In this document: one piece after another, positions 8,191 through 16,950 of the stretch | Layout of the letters: each line of letters opens with the position of its first letter | How positions within the stretch are numbered: the first letter of the stretch is position 1 | Assembly: GCA_045656005.1 (NCBI GenBank) | Contig: JAZOQG010000003.1 | Coordinates: 1-64,000 of the forward strand | Source: JAZNQN01 sp045656005 | GTDB taxonomy: Bacteria > Bacillota > Clostridia > UMGS1883 > UMGS1540 | Direction: 5' to 3' | Length of the DNA: 64,000 nt | Position numbers and translations under genes: made by a program | Notes under the pieces: model-generated | Database searches by the model: none | Told to the model about the DNA's origin: nothing | What the model saw: the letters and a program-made list of their open reading frames with translations, nothing else

Positions 8191-9468
8191 TTACCTCGAA
8201 GTCTTTCTTCTGCGTCTGCGTCTCCTGCGTTGTCTTTTAAAAGAAGAATAAAGAAACCAAGTTACAAATGCAAACACTAAAAGAATATAAAATACTGCTG
8301 ATTTAAAAAGTTTGTAAATGGGTTTAAAAATAAAGGCAAGCGGGATTTTTGAATAATCGGAAACAGAAAGCATATCACACTCTCCTACCTTTACTCCGTC
8401 ATACCAGTATTCCATTCTGCCAAGTTTTTCACCAAGTTTTACGGGTGCCTTAACAGTTTGTTTTATGTACTCTTTCTTTTCGATTTTCTTGGGGTCTGCG
8501 CCTTTTGGTAAAATGAGATTGACAGTTTGAGACGCAGTTAAAATTGCCTCATCAGAAAAACTGCTTTTTATTGGGATAGAGCTTATTATGTCATCTTTTT
8601 TTGCGACAGTATGAGCATCATGGTTTTCAAAGCCATACTTTAAAAGTTTTTTACTGTCAACAAAAGACGAAGTTTCTGTGTCATCAGGTTTTGCACCTAA
8701 AACTGCGGATATATATTTTTCGTTTCCGCTTTCGGCACATGCAACAAGGCAATAGCCTGCATGGCTTGTATATCCCGTCTTTATTCCTGTTGCATACTGA
8801 TAATAATATTTTGATTTTTTATCAAGAAGGTGATTTGTTGAGTGCAAAATGCGTTCCTCGTCCATTTTATTTGTGGGAGGAATGGTGTGTTTTGTCATTT
8901 TAACGGCTTCTGCAAAAAATGGAAGTTTCATTGCATACACTGCGATTTTTGAAAGGTCCTTTGCAGTTGTGTAATGGTTTTCGTCATGAAGTCCGTGGGG
9001 GTTTGTAAAATGGGTATTTTCACATCCGAGTTCCTTTACTTTTTTGTTCATAAGCTCAACAAAACCTTCTGGGGTTTTGCTTATATATTCTGCGAGAACA
9101 TTTGCCGCATCATTTGCAGAGGCAATTATAAGAGAATAGAGCAAGTTCTCAAAGGACATTTTTTCCCCTTCGGAAAGATTTATTTTACTGCTGTCATATT
9201 CTATACTGTTGACAGCATAAAAACTAGCTGTGAGCATTTCGTTTTTTTCGAGTCCGCCACTTTCAATTGCTAAAATTGCGGTAACAATTTTTGTGGTTGA
9301 AGCAGGGTACATCTTTTTATCCGAATTTTTTTCAAAAAGAGTAAGCCCTGATTCGCCGTCAACCAAAACTGCTGACGGGGATTTTAATGATATTTCAGCT
9401 GAACATACGCAGGTAAACGCAAGGATAAATGCCAGAGTGAGTAAAATTATTTTTTTAAAGTAACTCAT
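8191..9468 (-). CDS. D-alanyl-D-alanine carboxypeptidase (PBP5/DacF family)
   Basis: This low-molecular-weight penicillin-binding protein (425 aa) trims the terminal D-Ala of peptidoglycan stem peptides outside the membrane. A signal peptide covers residues 1-23. The three active-site motifs are intact: SxxK as STTK near residue 58, SxN as SAN near residue 116, and KTG as KTGYT near residue 230. A PBP5-type C domain follows. The C terminus has one transmembrane helix and an unusual tail with about ten consecutive arginines (ending RRKTSR), which would sit on the cytoplasmic side. It is the first gene of the dacF-ttcA-galU-ispE unit, with a TAGGAGC ribosome site. Confidence 0.93.
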   Translation of the reverse strand: MSYFKKIILLTLAFILAFTCVCSAEISLKSPSAVLVDGESGLTLFEKNSDKKMYPASTTKIVTAILAIESGGLEKNEMLTASFYAVNSIEYDSSKINLSEGEKMSFENLLYSLIIASANDAANVLAEYISKTPEGFVELMNKKVKELGCENTHFTNPHGLHDENHYTTAKDLSKIAVYAMKLPFFAEAVKMTKHTIPPTNKMDEERILHSTNHLLDKKSKYYYQYATGIKTGYTSHAGYCLVACAESGNEKYISAVLGAKPDDTETSSFVDSKKLLKYGFENHDAHTVAKKDDIISSIPIKSSFSDEAILTASQTVNLILPKGADPKKIEKKEYIKQTVKAPVKLGEKLGRMEYWYDGVKVGECDMLSVSDYSKIPLAFIFKPIYKLFKSAVFYILLVFAFVTWFLYSSFKRQRRRRRRRRKTSR

Positions 9469-9526
9469 AAATTGCTCCTATCTTATCGGTAGTAAAAAAG
9501 TATATAAGTATTTTTTGTCAAAAGTG

Positions 9527-9555
9527 TTGAAAAAATTTCTATTATATTATATAAT
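9527..9555 (+). promoter_or_regulatory. Sigma-A promoter of the comEA-like operon
   Basis: TTGAAA, a 17-bp spacer and a consensus TATAAT are followed by an A+T-rich start region, 50 bp before the comEA-like ATG. Confidence 0.8.
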
Positions 9556-9605
9556 ATAACAAAACTTCTGTTGTGGCAAGTAATTTTTTTATTTGAGGAT
9601 AAATT

Positions 9606-10163
9606 ATGTTAAAAATACTTGAAAAGTATAAAGAAAAAATTATTTCCATTTCCATTTGCATAATGGTGCTTTTAATACTTGGCATGGTTTCTGCAAATTA
9701 TTTAAATGAGACGGCAGACAGAAAAGAGTTGGAAGCGATGCTTTCGGAAAATGACAAAGCGGGAACAATAGAGGTTGAGGTCGGTGGTGAGGTTATAAAC
9801 CCCGGAAGATACTCTCTTAAAGAAGGCTCCCGTGTGGGTGATGCCATTGAGGCGGCGGGAGGCTTTACGGAAAATGCAAACAGAAAAATAAACATTGCTT
9901 TTTTACTTAGAAATGGAGAAAAAGTAATTGTTGCGGACAGGGAAAGCGAGCCGAACTCAGGCATTGCATACAAGGTGAATTTAAACACGGCAACGAAATA
10001 CGAACTTATGTCTATTGACGGCATAGGAGACAAAACGGCAGAAAGAATATTGGCGTACAGAGATAAAATGGGTGGTTTTTCTTCCCCACAGCAAATAATG
10101 GAAGTCAGGGGAATAGGTGAAAAGATGTATGATGAAATAAAAAATATTATTGTGACAGAATAA
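9606..10163 (+). CDS. comEA: ComEA-like membrane DNA-binding protein (SLBB + helix-hairpin-helix)
   Basis: This 185-residue membrane-anchored protein has one N-terminal transmembrane helix (residues about 14-33). An SLBB module follows (VEVGGEVINPGRYSL onward, residues about 57-110). The C-terminal ComEA helix-hairpin-helix pair (LNTATKYELMSIDGIGDKTA onward) binds double-stranded DNA. The family captures DNA at the cell surface for transformation uptake. No comEC or pilus genes lie beside it, so competence is not shown. It is followed 25 bp later by a two-component system, probably in one transcript from the promoter at 9527. Confidence 0.88.
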   Translation: MLKILEKYKEKIISISICIMVLLILGMVSANYLNETADRKELEAMLSENDKAGTIEVEVGGEVINPGRYSLKEGSRVGDAIEAAGGFTENANRKINIAFLLRNGEKVIVADRESEPNSGIAYKVNLNTATKYELMSIDGIGDKTAERILAYRDKMGGFSSPQQIMEVRGIGEKMYDEIKNIIVTE

Positions 10164-10188
10164 ATTATGAAACGGAGTGAAATAAGAG

Positions 10189-10872
10189 TTGAAAATACTT
10201 ATTGTTGATGACGAAAAGTTATTGGTTAAAGGAATTAAGTTTAATTTCGAACAGGAAGGTTTTGAGGTTGAAACCGCTTATGACGGCGAGGAAGCCTTGA
10301 AACTTGCGAGGGACAAAAGTATTGACATTATTATTCTCGACCTTATGCTTCCTAAAATTGACGGGCTTGCGGTATGCCAGAAAATTCGCGATTTTTCAAA
10401 GGTGCCCATCATTATGCTCACGGCTAAAACTGATGACATGGACAAAATTTTAGGTCTTGAATATGGGGCGGACGATTATCTTACAAAGCCTTTTAACATT
10501 TTAGAGCTTAAGGCCAGAGTTAAAGCTATTCTCCGCAGAACAGGAAGCGGAAATGACGGAGGAAGAAAAGGTCAGCGAGGTGGCGCAGGGCTTGAGCTTG
10601 ACTACAATCTCAGAAAACTTCGCATAGACGACAAGTGGATAGAGCTTACATCAAAAGAATTTGACCTTATTGACCTTCTTGTAAGCAACGCAGGAAAAGT
10701 ATATTCAAGAGAACATCTTCTTGACATTGTGTGGGGATATGATTATCCGGGAGATATCAGAACGGTTGACGTTCATGTGAGAAGACTCCGTGAAAAAATC
10801 GAGCCTGACCCGGCAACACCAACATATATACTCACCAAATGGGGGGTAGGTTACTATTTTAAAGAAAACTAA
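10189..10872 (+). CDS. OmpR/PhoB-family response regulator
   Basis: This two-component regulator has 227 residues. The receiver domain has the acidic pair in LIVDDEK, the phosphoacceptor Asp in IIILDLMLPKIDG near residue 52, the switch Thr in MLTAK and the lysine in YLTKPF. A C-terminal winged helix (residues about 128-225) shows the family pattern ELTSKEFDLIDLL and RTVDVHVRRLREK. The start is TTG at 10189, ten bases after GGAGT. The stop codon lies inside the start region of the histidine kinase gene, which is its partner. It resembles WalR/PhoP-type regulators; the target genes are unknown. Confidence 0.93.
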   Translation: MKILIVDDEKLLVKGIKFNFEQEGFEVETAYDGEEALKLARDKSIDIIILDLMLPKIDGLAVCQKIRDFSKVPIIMLTAKTDDMDKILGLEYGADDYLTKPFNILELKARVKAILRRTGSGNDGGRKGQRGGAGLELDYNLRKLRIDDKWIELTSKEFDLIDLLVSNAGKVYSREHLLDIVWGYDYPGDIRTVDVHVRRLREKIEPDPATPTYILTKWGVGYYFKEN

Positions 10873-12322
10873 TGCAGTTATAGGCAGTATAAAATGGCGC
10901 CTTGCGGCAACTTATGTTCTCATAATGCTTGTGACACTTGTACTTATCATGGGATATGTTTTAAACCTTGTGAGCGAGTATTCTTTTAACGAAAGAAAAG
11001 TTGACCTTCTGACAAAGGCAAATATTATTGCCAACTTTGCTGCACAGAGTAATTTTGAACAACTCAGGGGAATAAAGGAATTTAAGCAAACCATAGAAAT
11101 GGTGGGCGATGCCAGAGTAATGTTCCTTGATGAAGATGCAAAGGTTTTGTTTGATACTTCGGAGGCCGCAAACCTCGTTGGAAAAACAATGCTCGTATCC
11201 CAGGTTGCAAAATCTCTTGAAGGGCAGGAAAGTGTTGAAAAAACAACTGAAAATGACAGAAACTACATTATAGTATCAGTTCCCGTAAAAGAGCAGGGAA
11301 TGGTAGTGGGTGTGATTTACCTTCAGGCATCTTCTGACAGTATGGTAGAGTACCATGAGCACATGAGAAAAAATCTTCTCATTTTATCAGGTGTTATTTG
11401 TATCATCGTGGGAATTTTGAGCCTTGCGCTTTCAAATCTTTTTACAAGACCTATTTCAAAAATAAAGTCTAAAATTAAAGATATGAGCGACAGCAAGGTC
11501 AGAAAAACTATTGATTACAGAAGTGTTAATGAAATAAATGAACTTATTGAAGAGTTTAACAAAATGGTTGACCGCATAAATATAGTAGAGGAGAGAAGAC
11601 AGCAGTTTGTGTCAAATGCTTCTCATGAGCTTAAAACACCGTTAAGTTCTTTAAAACTTATTTGTGACTCGATTTTGCAAAATCCTGATGTGGATATGGA
11701 GGTTGTGCGTGAGTTTTTGTGCGACATGAATGACGAGGTTGACCGTCTTACAAGAATTACGAACAAACTTTTAAGCCTTACAAAGATGGATGCATCGGCA
11801 GAAGAAACAGAAATGGTTGAGCTTTCCGTTATAAATCTTAAGGGGCTTATGCGAAGGATTGTAAAATCATTAAAGCCTCTTGCGGAAGAGAAAAAAATTG
11901 ACTTTGAGGTTTTGCTTCCCGAGGACGTTTACGCAACTGTTGATGCAGATAAACTCTGGGAGGCGGTTTACAACATTGTTGACAACAGCATAAAATACAC
12001 TCCTGATGGAGGCTGGGTTTATGTTGAAATGTACAGAGACAAGCAAGAGGTTTATATAACCGTTGCAGACAGCGGTATAGGTATGCAGGAAGAGGAAACC
12101 GAAAAAATATTTGACCGTTTTTACAGAGTTGACAAAGCAAGAGCAAGAGAAACGGGCGGAACGGGACTTGGTCTTTCTATTGCACAATCATCAGTTCAGC
12201 TTCACGGCGGAAGAATTTTTGTTGAAAGCCGTGAGGGAGTGGGAAGTCTTTTCAGAATTATTATTCCCACAGTTGCAAATTTAGGTGACGACAAAGAAAA
12301 CAAAGAAGAGTCGGAAAAATAG
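10856..12322 (+). CDS. Sensor histidine kinase with HAMP domain
   Basis: This membrane histidine kinase is the partner of the preceding regulator. It has a first transmembrane helix (LAATYVLIMLVTLVLIMGYVL), an extracytoplasmic sensor, a second helix near 11380-11450, and a HAMP linker. Next come the HisKA phosphoacceptor SNASHELKTPLSSLK and the ATP lobe with DNSIKYTPDGG, DSGIGM and GGTGLGLSIA. The first in-frame ATG (10925) would cut the first helix in half and has no ribosome site. The frame is open back to 10850, and an ATT at 10856 follows GGGGGGTAGG, giving an N terminus of LKKTNAVIGSIKWRLAATY. That N terminus looks normal for this family. I therefore place the start at a rare ATT overlapping the regulator gene; this is an inference. 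Confidence 0.85.
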   Translation: MLKKTNAVIGSIKWRLAATYVLIMLVTLVLIMGYVLNLVSEYSFNERKVDLLTKANIIANFAAQSNFEQLRGIKEFKQTIEMVGDARVMFLDEDAKVLFDTSEAANLVGKTMLVSQVAKSLEGQESVEKTTENDRNYIIVSVPVKEQGMVVGVIYLQASSDSMVEYHEHMRKNLLILSGVICIIVGILSLALSNLFTRPISKIKSKIKDMSDSKVRKTIDYRSVNEINELIEEFNKMVDRINIVEERRQQFVSNASHELKTPLSSLKLICDSILQNPDVDMEVVREFLCDMNDEVDRLTRITNKLLSLTKMDASAEETEMVELSVINLKGLMRRIVKSLKPLAEEKKIDFEVLLPEDVYATVDADKLWEAVYNIVDNSIKYTPDGGWVYVEMYRDKQEVYITVADSGIGMQEEETEKIFDRFYRVDKARARETGGTGLGLSIAQSSVQLHGGRIFVESREGVGSLFRIIIPTVANLGDDKENKEESEK

Positions 12323-12347
12323 ACAGAGCAAAAGGAGGAGAGATAAT

Positions 12348-13256
12348 ATGAAAAAAGCATTATTCCTTTTGATGTGCTTTATACTTTGCTTTGGTACAGG
12401 ATGTCAGAAAAGTGAAAAACAGGGTGAAACTGTAACACTTTATTTCCCCGACAGCGAGACAAAAAACATGGTAACAGAAGTAAGGAATGTTCCTGCGGAA
12501 GAGGAAAACTTACTTATGTTTGCGGTAAATGCCCTTATTTCGGGACCGCAGGGCGAAGGACTTAAAAAAGCAATGCCTGACGGAACGAGAATTTTGGGAA
12601 TCGAGCTTTCCGATAATATTGCAACTGTAAATTTATCGGCACAGTTTAACACGGGCACAAGAATAGAAAAGCTCTGGAGCAGATATGCTCTTATCAGCAC
12701 TCTTTGTGATATAGAGGGTGTGAGTAAAACTCAAATCCTTGTTGAAGGAGAAATGATTACTTCGATTTCCACAAACGAGCCTTTGGGCCCCATGGGCAAA
12801 GATGACATTGTGACGGATATAAGTCAGGTTACAAGCGATACGACTGTTGCAACTCTCTATTTTGCAGATGAAAATGCAATGTATCTGGTTCCTGAATCCA
12901 GGGAAATCGTTTTAAAGGAAGGCGAAAAACTTGAAACAGCTGTTGTTGGTGCGCTTCTCGCAGGCCCTAAAAATGACAGGCTTTACTCTGTGCTTCCTCA
13001 GGGGGTAAAAGTTTTATCAACAGAAACAAAAGACGGAATTTGTTTTGTAAACCTTTCTGCCGCTTTTACTTCAAATGGTATGGGCGGTTCAACAGAAATG
13101 CTTGCGGTGTATTCTATTGTAAATACACTTTGTGAGGTTGAGGGTGTTGAAAAGGTGCAAATTCTTGTTGAAGGCAAAAAAATTGACGAATTCGGACATT
13201 TAAGCCTTTCTGAATCCCTTGAAAGAAACAAAGATGTTTTAAATTCTAATCAGTAA
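12348..13256 (+). CDS. Lipoprotein with two GerMN domains
   Basis: This is a predicted exported lipoprotein of 302 residues. A short signal peptide is followed by a loose lipobox, FGTGC, with the acylated cysteine near residue 20. Two tandem GerMN domains follow, the first beginning TLYFPDSE and the second TLYFADEN. Each contains the ALxxGPxx...LP/PDGxxxL and NLSA(A/Q)F signature. GerMN domains occur in the spore protein GerM and in LpqB-like lipoproteins associated with sensor kinases, which fits its place 26 bp after a histidine kinase. The start at 12348 follows AAGGAGGAG; an upstream in-frame ATG inside the kinase gene is rejected. The precise function is not known. Confidence 0.88.
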   Translation: MKKALFLLMCFILCFGTGCQKSEKQGETVTLYFPDSETKNMVTEVRNVPAEEENLLMFAVNALISGPQGEGLKKAMPDGTRILGIELSDNIATVNLSAQFNTGTRIEKLWSRYALISTLCDIEGVSKTQILVEGEMITSISTNEPLGPMGKDDIVTDISQVTSDTTVATLYFADENAMYLVPESREIVLKEGEKLETAVVGALLAGPKNDRLYSVLPQGVKVLSTETKDGICFVNLSAAFTSNGMGGSTEMLAVYSIVNTLCEVEGVEKVQILVEGKKIDEFGHLSLSESLERNKDVLNSNQ

Positions 13257-13268
13257 CGGAGAGACATT

Positions 13269-14612
13269 ATGAAAGAAACTTTTAATGAATTTTGTGAAAT
13301 AATAAAAGAAAATTATAAGATAAGCCCTGAACTTTACGGGAAATACAATGCGAAAAGAGGACTTCGTAACGAAGATGGAACGGGTGTTTTGGTGGGTCTT
13401 ACAAATATTGGTAATGTTCATGGATATATCTTTGATGAAGGCGACAAAGTTCCTGATGAAGGATGCCTAAGCTACAGAGGTGTTGATGTTTCCGAGCTTA
13501 TCGCAAACTGCCAGAAAGAGGGCAGGTTTGGTTATGAAGAAGCGGCATATCTTCTTCTTTTCGGAAAACTTCCGTCTGTGGAAAAACTTGAAAACTTCAA
13601 AAAACTTATAGGAAACAACAGAGAACTTCCAGCAGGCTTTACCGAGGATATGATTTTAAAAGCTCCAAGCAGCGATATAATGAACAAACTTGCAAGAAGC
13701 GTTCTGGTTTCATATTCGTATGATGACGACCCTGACAATACTGAGATTTCCAATATGCTTCGTCAGTCCATTGAGCTTATTGCAAGATTTCCTACCATGG
13801 TAGCTTACGCACAGCAGGCAAAACTTCATTACTATGATAAAAAAAGTCTTGTTATTCATTCGCCTCAGCCACATTTGTCAACTGCTGAAAACTTTTTGTA
13901 CATGCTGAGGCAGAATAATGAATATACTCCTCTTGAGGCAACTGTTTTAGATACGGCCTTGATACTTCATGCAGAACACGGCGGCGGTAACAACAGCGCA
14001 TTTACAACACACGTTGTATCTTCAAGCGGAACTGATACATATTCTGCAATCGCAGCGGCGGTAGGCTCGCTTAAAGGACCAAAGCACGGCGGTGCAAATA
14101 ACCGTGTAATGTCCATGATGGAAGAAATTGAGGAAAATGTAAAAGACTGGTCAAACGACGAAGAAGTAAGACGTTATCTTATTAAAATACTCAACAAAGA
14201 AGCATATGACAGAAGCGGACTTATATATGGAATGGGTCATGCTATTTACACAAAGAGCGACCCTCGTGCAACAATTTTAAAGGCGCAGGCAAGAGAACTT
14301 GCTAAGGAAAAAGGCTGTATGGAAGAATTTATGCTCTATGATGCTATCGAGAGACTTTCGCCAGGTGCTTTTGAGGAAATAAAGGGAGCAAAAAAGGTTA
14401 TGTGTGCGAATGTCGATATGTATTCGGGATTTGTTTACAAAATGCTCGGAATCCCAAAAGAACTTTACACACCTATTTTTGCGATTTCCAGAGTTGTTGG
14501 CTGGTGTGCTCACAGAATCGAGGAGGTTACTGTCGGAGGTAAGATTATACGTCCTGCTTACAAAAGTGTTACAAAGAAAACAGACTATGTGAAAATTGAA
14601 GACAGAATTTAA
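13269..14612 (+). CDS. gltA: Citrate synthase
   Basis: This enzyme condenses oxaloacetate and acetyl-CoA to citrate, or a 2-methylcitrate synthase homologue acts on propionyl-CoA. It has 447 residues. The catalytic region HAEHGGGNNSAFTTHVVSSS contains the conserved active-site histidine. GPKHGGANNRV and GMGHAIYTKSDPRA supply further substrate-binding and catalytic residues. The length and an N-terminal extension (residues 1-60) match a clostridial subgroup of citrate synthases. It has a GGAGA ribosome site eight bases upstream and lies 12 bp after the GerMN gene, so it may share the transcript. No aconitase or isocitrate dehydrogenase is nearby; a role in glutamate biosynthesis is likely. Confidence 0.93.
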   Translation: MKETFNEFCEIIKENYKISPELYGKYNAKRGLRNEDGTGVLVGLTNIGNVHGYIFDEGDKVPDEGCLSYRGVDVSELIANCQKEGRFGYEEAAYLLLFGKLPSVEKLENFKKLIGNNRELPAGFTEDMILKAPSSDIMNKLARSVLVSYSYDDDPDNTEISNMLRQSIELIARFPTMVAYAQQAKLHYYDKKSLVIHSPQPHLSTAENFLYMLRQNNEYTPLEATVLDTALILHAEHGGGNNSAFTTHVVSSSGTDTYSAIAAAVGSLKGPKHGGANNRVMSMMEEIEENVKDWSNDEEVRRYLIKILNKEAYDRSGLIYGMGHAIYTKSDPRATILKAQARELAKEKGCMEEFMLYDAIERLSPGAFEEIKGAKKVMCANVDMYSGFVYKMLGIPKELYTPIFAISRVVGWCAHRIEEVTVGGKIIRPAYKSVTKKTDYVKIEDRI

Positions 14613-14929
14613 ATGATAGTTTTCGGTGAGTATACATGCTAAATAAAAAAATAAAAATTTTTTCAAAAAACTGTTTACTAATCCTAAATTTTGTAGTATC
14701 ATATAAATAGTGGTTTTTGTTTGCAGGACTAAAAGGTGCATGTTTTCGACAAAAAAGCCCCGTAAAACTTAAATAATGACAGTTTAAATTAAAAACTGTC
14801 TATTTACGTATTTGGGGTTTTGGTGTAAAATATAATCACAAAAGTCGGTCCTTGCGGACATTAAAGTTCGGATGCCTTTGAGGTTTCCGAAAGACAAAAA
14901 ATAAAAAAGGGGGAAACGCAGGAGTTTTC
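14613..14929 (+). promoter_or_regulatory. 317-bp leader of the Lpl-type permease operon: promoter plus large dyad
   Basis: There is no gene here. A promoter-like TTTACG-17-TAAAAT lies at 14803-14831, and a weaker TTTACT-17-TATCAT at about 14672-14700. Between them is a nested dyad (14751-14822). Its outer arms CCCCGTAAA and TTTACgtatttGGGG enclose an inner perfect stem, GACAGTTT/AAACTGTC, with a 7-nt loop. The outer right arm overlaps the -35 element at 14803. The arrangement could be a terminator for the citrate synthase transcript (GGGGTTTT at its end) or an operator for the downstream permeases. Confidence 0.5.
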
Positions 14930-15916
14930 TTGCGGAAAAAAATGAGTCAAGTTAAAGCAGCAAAGTCGGCTGTGCCGACAACAAAGAAATCTTGGCCTGC
15001 ATTGGTTAAGAAAGATTTCCGTCAGAACTGGAGCCTTTACGTAATGATACTTCCGGTTTTGGCATTCTACATTACCTTTATGTACGCACCTATGTATGGT
15101 GCACTTATCGCATTTAAGGATTACAGACCGAGAACAGGTATTTTGGGAAGTCCGTGGGCGCAACCTTTTTACAAGCACTTCTATACCTTCCTTACAAATC
15201 CTTACTTCTTCCGTTTGCTTAAGAACACACTTACAATCAGTATTTCATCACTCGTGGTAGGCTTCCCTGCTCCGATTATACTGGCGCTTCTTATAAACGA
15301 GCTTAAGAGCAAATGGTTTACAAAGATTACACAGACTATTACATACTTACCTCACTTCGTGTCAATGGTTGTTATCTGTGGTATGATTCACACATTTACA
15401 GCCCGTGACGGTTTTATCAATGATATTATTGCACTTTTTGGCGGCGAAAGAACAACAATGCTTAACCATCCCGAATATTTCGTGCCGGTTTACGTTATAA
15501 CAGGTGTATGGCAGGAAGTAGGTTGGGGTTCAATTATTTACTTGTCAGCTCTTGCAGGTATTGACCAGGAACTTTACGAAGCTGCAAGAATCGACGGTGC
15601 AGGAAGACTCAGACAGACATGGCATATTACACTTCCGGGTATTTTGCCTACAGTTGTAATTATGCTCATTCTCAGAATGGGAAGTCTTTTGAGCGTTGGT
15701 TACGAAAAGATTATTCTTCTTTACAATGCAGGTACTTATGAAACTGCCGATGTTATCTCGAGTTACGTTTACAGACAGGGTCTCGGCGGCGAAGGCGGAG
15801 CAAATGCTTATTCCTTCAGTACAGCGGTTGGTATTTTCAACTCAATCATCAATTTGATTTTGGTTATCACATCTAATAAAATCAGTAAAGCGCTTACTGA
15901 AACGAGCTTGTGGTAA
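14930..15916 (+). CDS. Lpl-type (LplB/YtcQ-partner) sugar ABC transporter permease
   Basis: This inner-membrane permease of a carbohydrate ABC importer has 328 residues and six predicted helices. The first begins at SLYVMILPVLAFYITFMYAP. The EAA loop, EAARIDGAGRLRQTWHITLP, contacts the ATPase. It belongs to the LplB group, which usually pairs with an LplC-type permease and an LplA-type binding protein. The second permease follows 62 bp downstream, but no binding protein or ATPase gene is present. A UgpC/MsmX-type ATPase at 39670-40779 could energise it. The start is taken as TTG at 14930, five bases after GGAG; the ATG at 14942 is too far from that site. Confidence 0.9.
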   Translation: MRKKMSQVKAAKSAVPTTKKSWPALVKKDFRQNWSLYVMILPVLAFYITFMYAPMYGALIAFKDYRPRTGILGSPWAQPFYKHFYTFLTNPYFFRLLKNTLTISISSLVVGFPAPIILALLINELKSKWFTKITQTITYLPHFVSMVVICGMIHTFTARDGFINDIIALFGGERTTMLNHPEYFVPVYVITGVWQEVGWGSIIYLSALAGIDQELYEAARIDGAGRLRQTWHITLPGILPTVVIMLILRMGSLLSVGYEKIILLYNAGTYETADVISSYVYRQGLGGEGGANAYSFSTAVGIFNSIINLILVITSNKISKALTETSLW

Positions 15917-15978
15917 TACGATTTGATTAAAAAATTGGAAAGGAGAATATGGTATAACTAGTACCATTAAAAAATATT

Positions 15979-16866
15979 ATGCATATTAAAGAAAGTCCAA
16001 GCAGAAAGGCTTTTAACATATTTAATATAGTGTTTATGCTTTTCATGGTTGTGATTACATTATATCCTATTTACTACGTTGTAATGGCATCTTTCAGCCA
16101 GAGCAACGAACTTATGAGACATCAGGGCATTTTGCTCAAACCCGCAGGTTTTTCATTTGCGGCATACAAGGAGGTTTTCAAAAACCCTAACATCTGGACA
16201 GGTTACAAAAACACTCTTATCGTTTTGGTTGCAAGTACAGTAGTAAGCATGGTGCTCACATCACTTTGTGCATACGTTCTTTCAAGAAAGAATGTGCTTT
16301 TCAATGCACCAATTACACTTTTTATTATGTTCACAATGTACTTTGGCGGCGGTATGATTCCTACATACCTCATTGTAAACGGACTCGGTCTTACAAATAC
16401 ATATTGGGCTCTTATCCTTCCGACTGCAATTTCAACATACAATATGATTATTATGAGAACCGGATTTTTGGGTATTCCCGATAGCCTTGAAGAATCAGCA
16501 AAAATCGACGGTGCAAGTCACTGGACAATACTTTGGAAGGTTGTAATTCCGCTTGCGAAACCTACCATGGCAGTTATCCTTCTTTACTATGCGGTTTCCT
16601 GCTGGAACTCATGGTTTAATGCTATGATTTATCTTCAGAAGAGAAGAGATTTGCAGCCACTTCAGTTGGTGCTTCGTGGTATCCTTATTGAGAATGACAC
16701 AGCCAGCATGATGGAAAGCGGCGGTAACATGGGTGACCAGGAAGGTGTTGCTGAAACAATTAAATATGCGGTTATCGTGGTTTCAACACTTCCTATATTG
16801 TGCGCTTACCCATTCCTTCAAAAGTACTTTGTAAAAGGTATTATGATTGGCGCCGTAAAGGGTTGA
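15979..16866 (+). CDS. Carbohydrate ABC transporter permease (LplC/YtcP-type)
   Basis: This is the second permease subunit, 295 residues, with six predicted helices and the EAA loop EESAKIDGASHWTILWKVVI. It should form a heterodimer with the preceding permease. The start is uncertain. The ATG at 15979 has no ribosome site next to it. The good AAAGGAG site (15939-15945) instead precedes an in-frame ATG-GTA-TAA at 15949-15957. Translation may reinitiate from that two-codon frame, or a stop may have arisen near the original N terminus. The conserved region starts at KESPSRKAFNIFN, so the protein is functional-looking either way. It is followed by a terminator at 16881-16913. Confidence 0.88.
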   Translation: MHIKESPSRKAFNIFNIVFMLFMVVITLYPIYYVVMASFSQSNELMRHQGILLKPAGFSFAAYKEVFKNPNIWTGYKNTLIVLVASTVVSMVLTSLCAYVLSRKNVLFNAPITLFIMFTMYFGGGMIPTYLIVNGLGLTNTYWALILPTAISTYNMIIMRTGFLGIPDSLEESAKIDGASHWTILWKVVIPLAKPTMAVILLYYAVSCWNSWFNAMIYLQKRRDLQPLQLVLRGILIENDTASMMESGGNMGDQEGVAETIKYAVIVVSTLPILCAYPFLQKYFVKGIMIGAVKG

Positions 16867-16880
16867 TTATTAAAAATACA

Positions 16881-16913
16881 AAAAGGCTACACGGATTTCA
16901 TGTAGCCTTTTTT
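16881..16913 (+). terminator. Terminator after the two permease genes
   Basis: AAAAAGGCTACA pairs with TGTAGCCTTTTTT around a 9-nt loop. It starts 15 bp after the permease stop codon and separates the permeases from the regulator gene. Confidence 0.9.
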
Positions 16914-16950
16914 GCGTGTATATATATAAGAATTTTACTTGGTGAGTCAG

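Noticed and set aside
8200..8250. Tandem repeat or low-complexity DNA at the end of the carboxypeptidase gene
   Set aside because: The CGT/CGC-like units encode the arginine tail of the protein in frame, so it is not a separate repeat feature.
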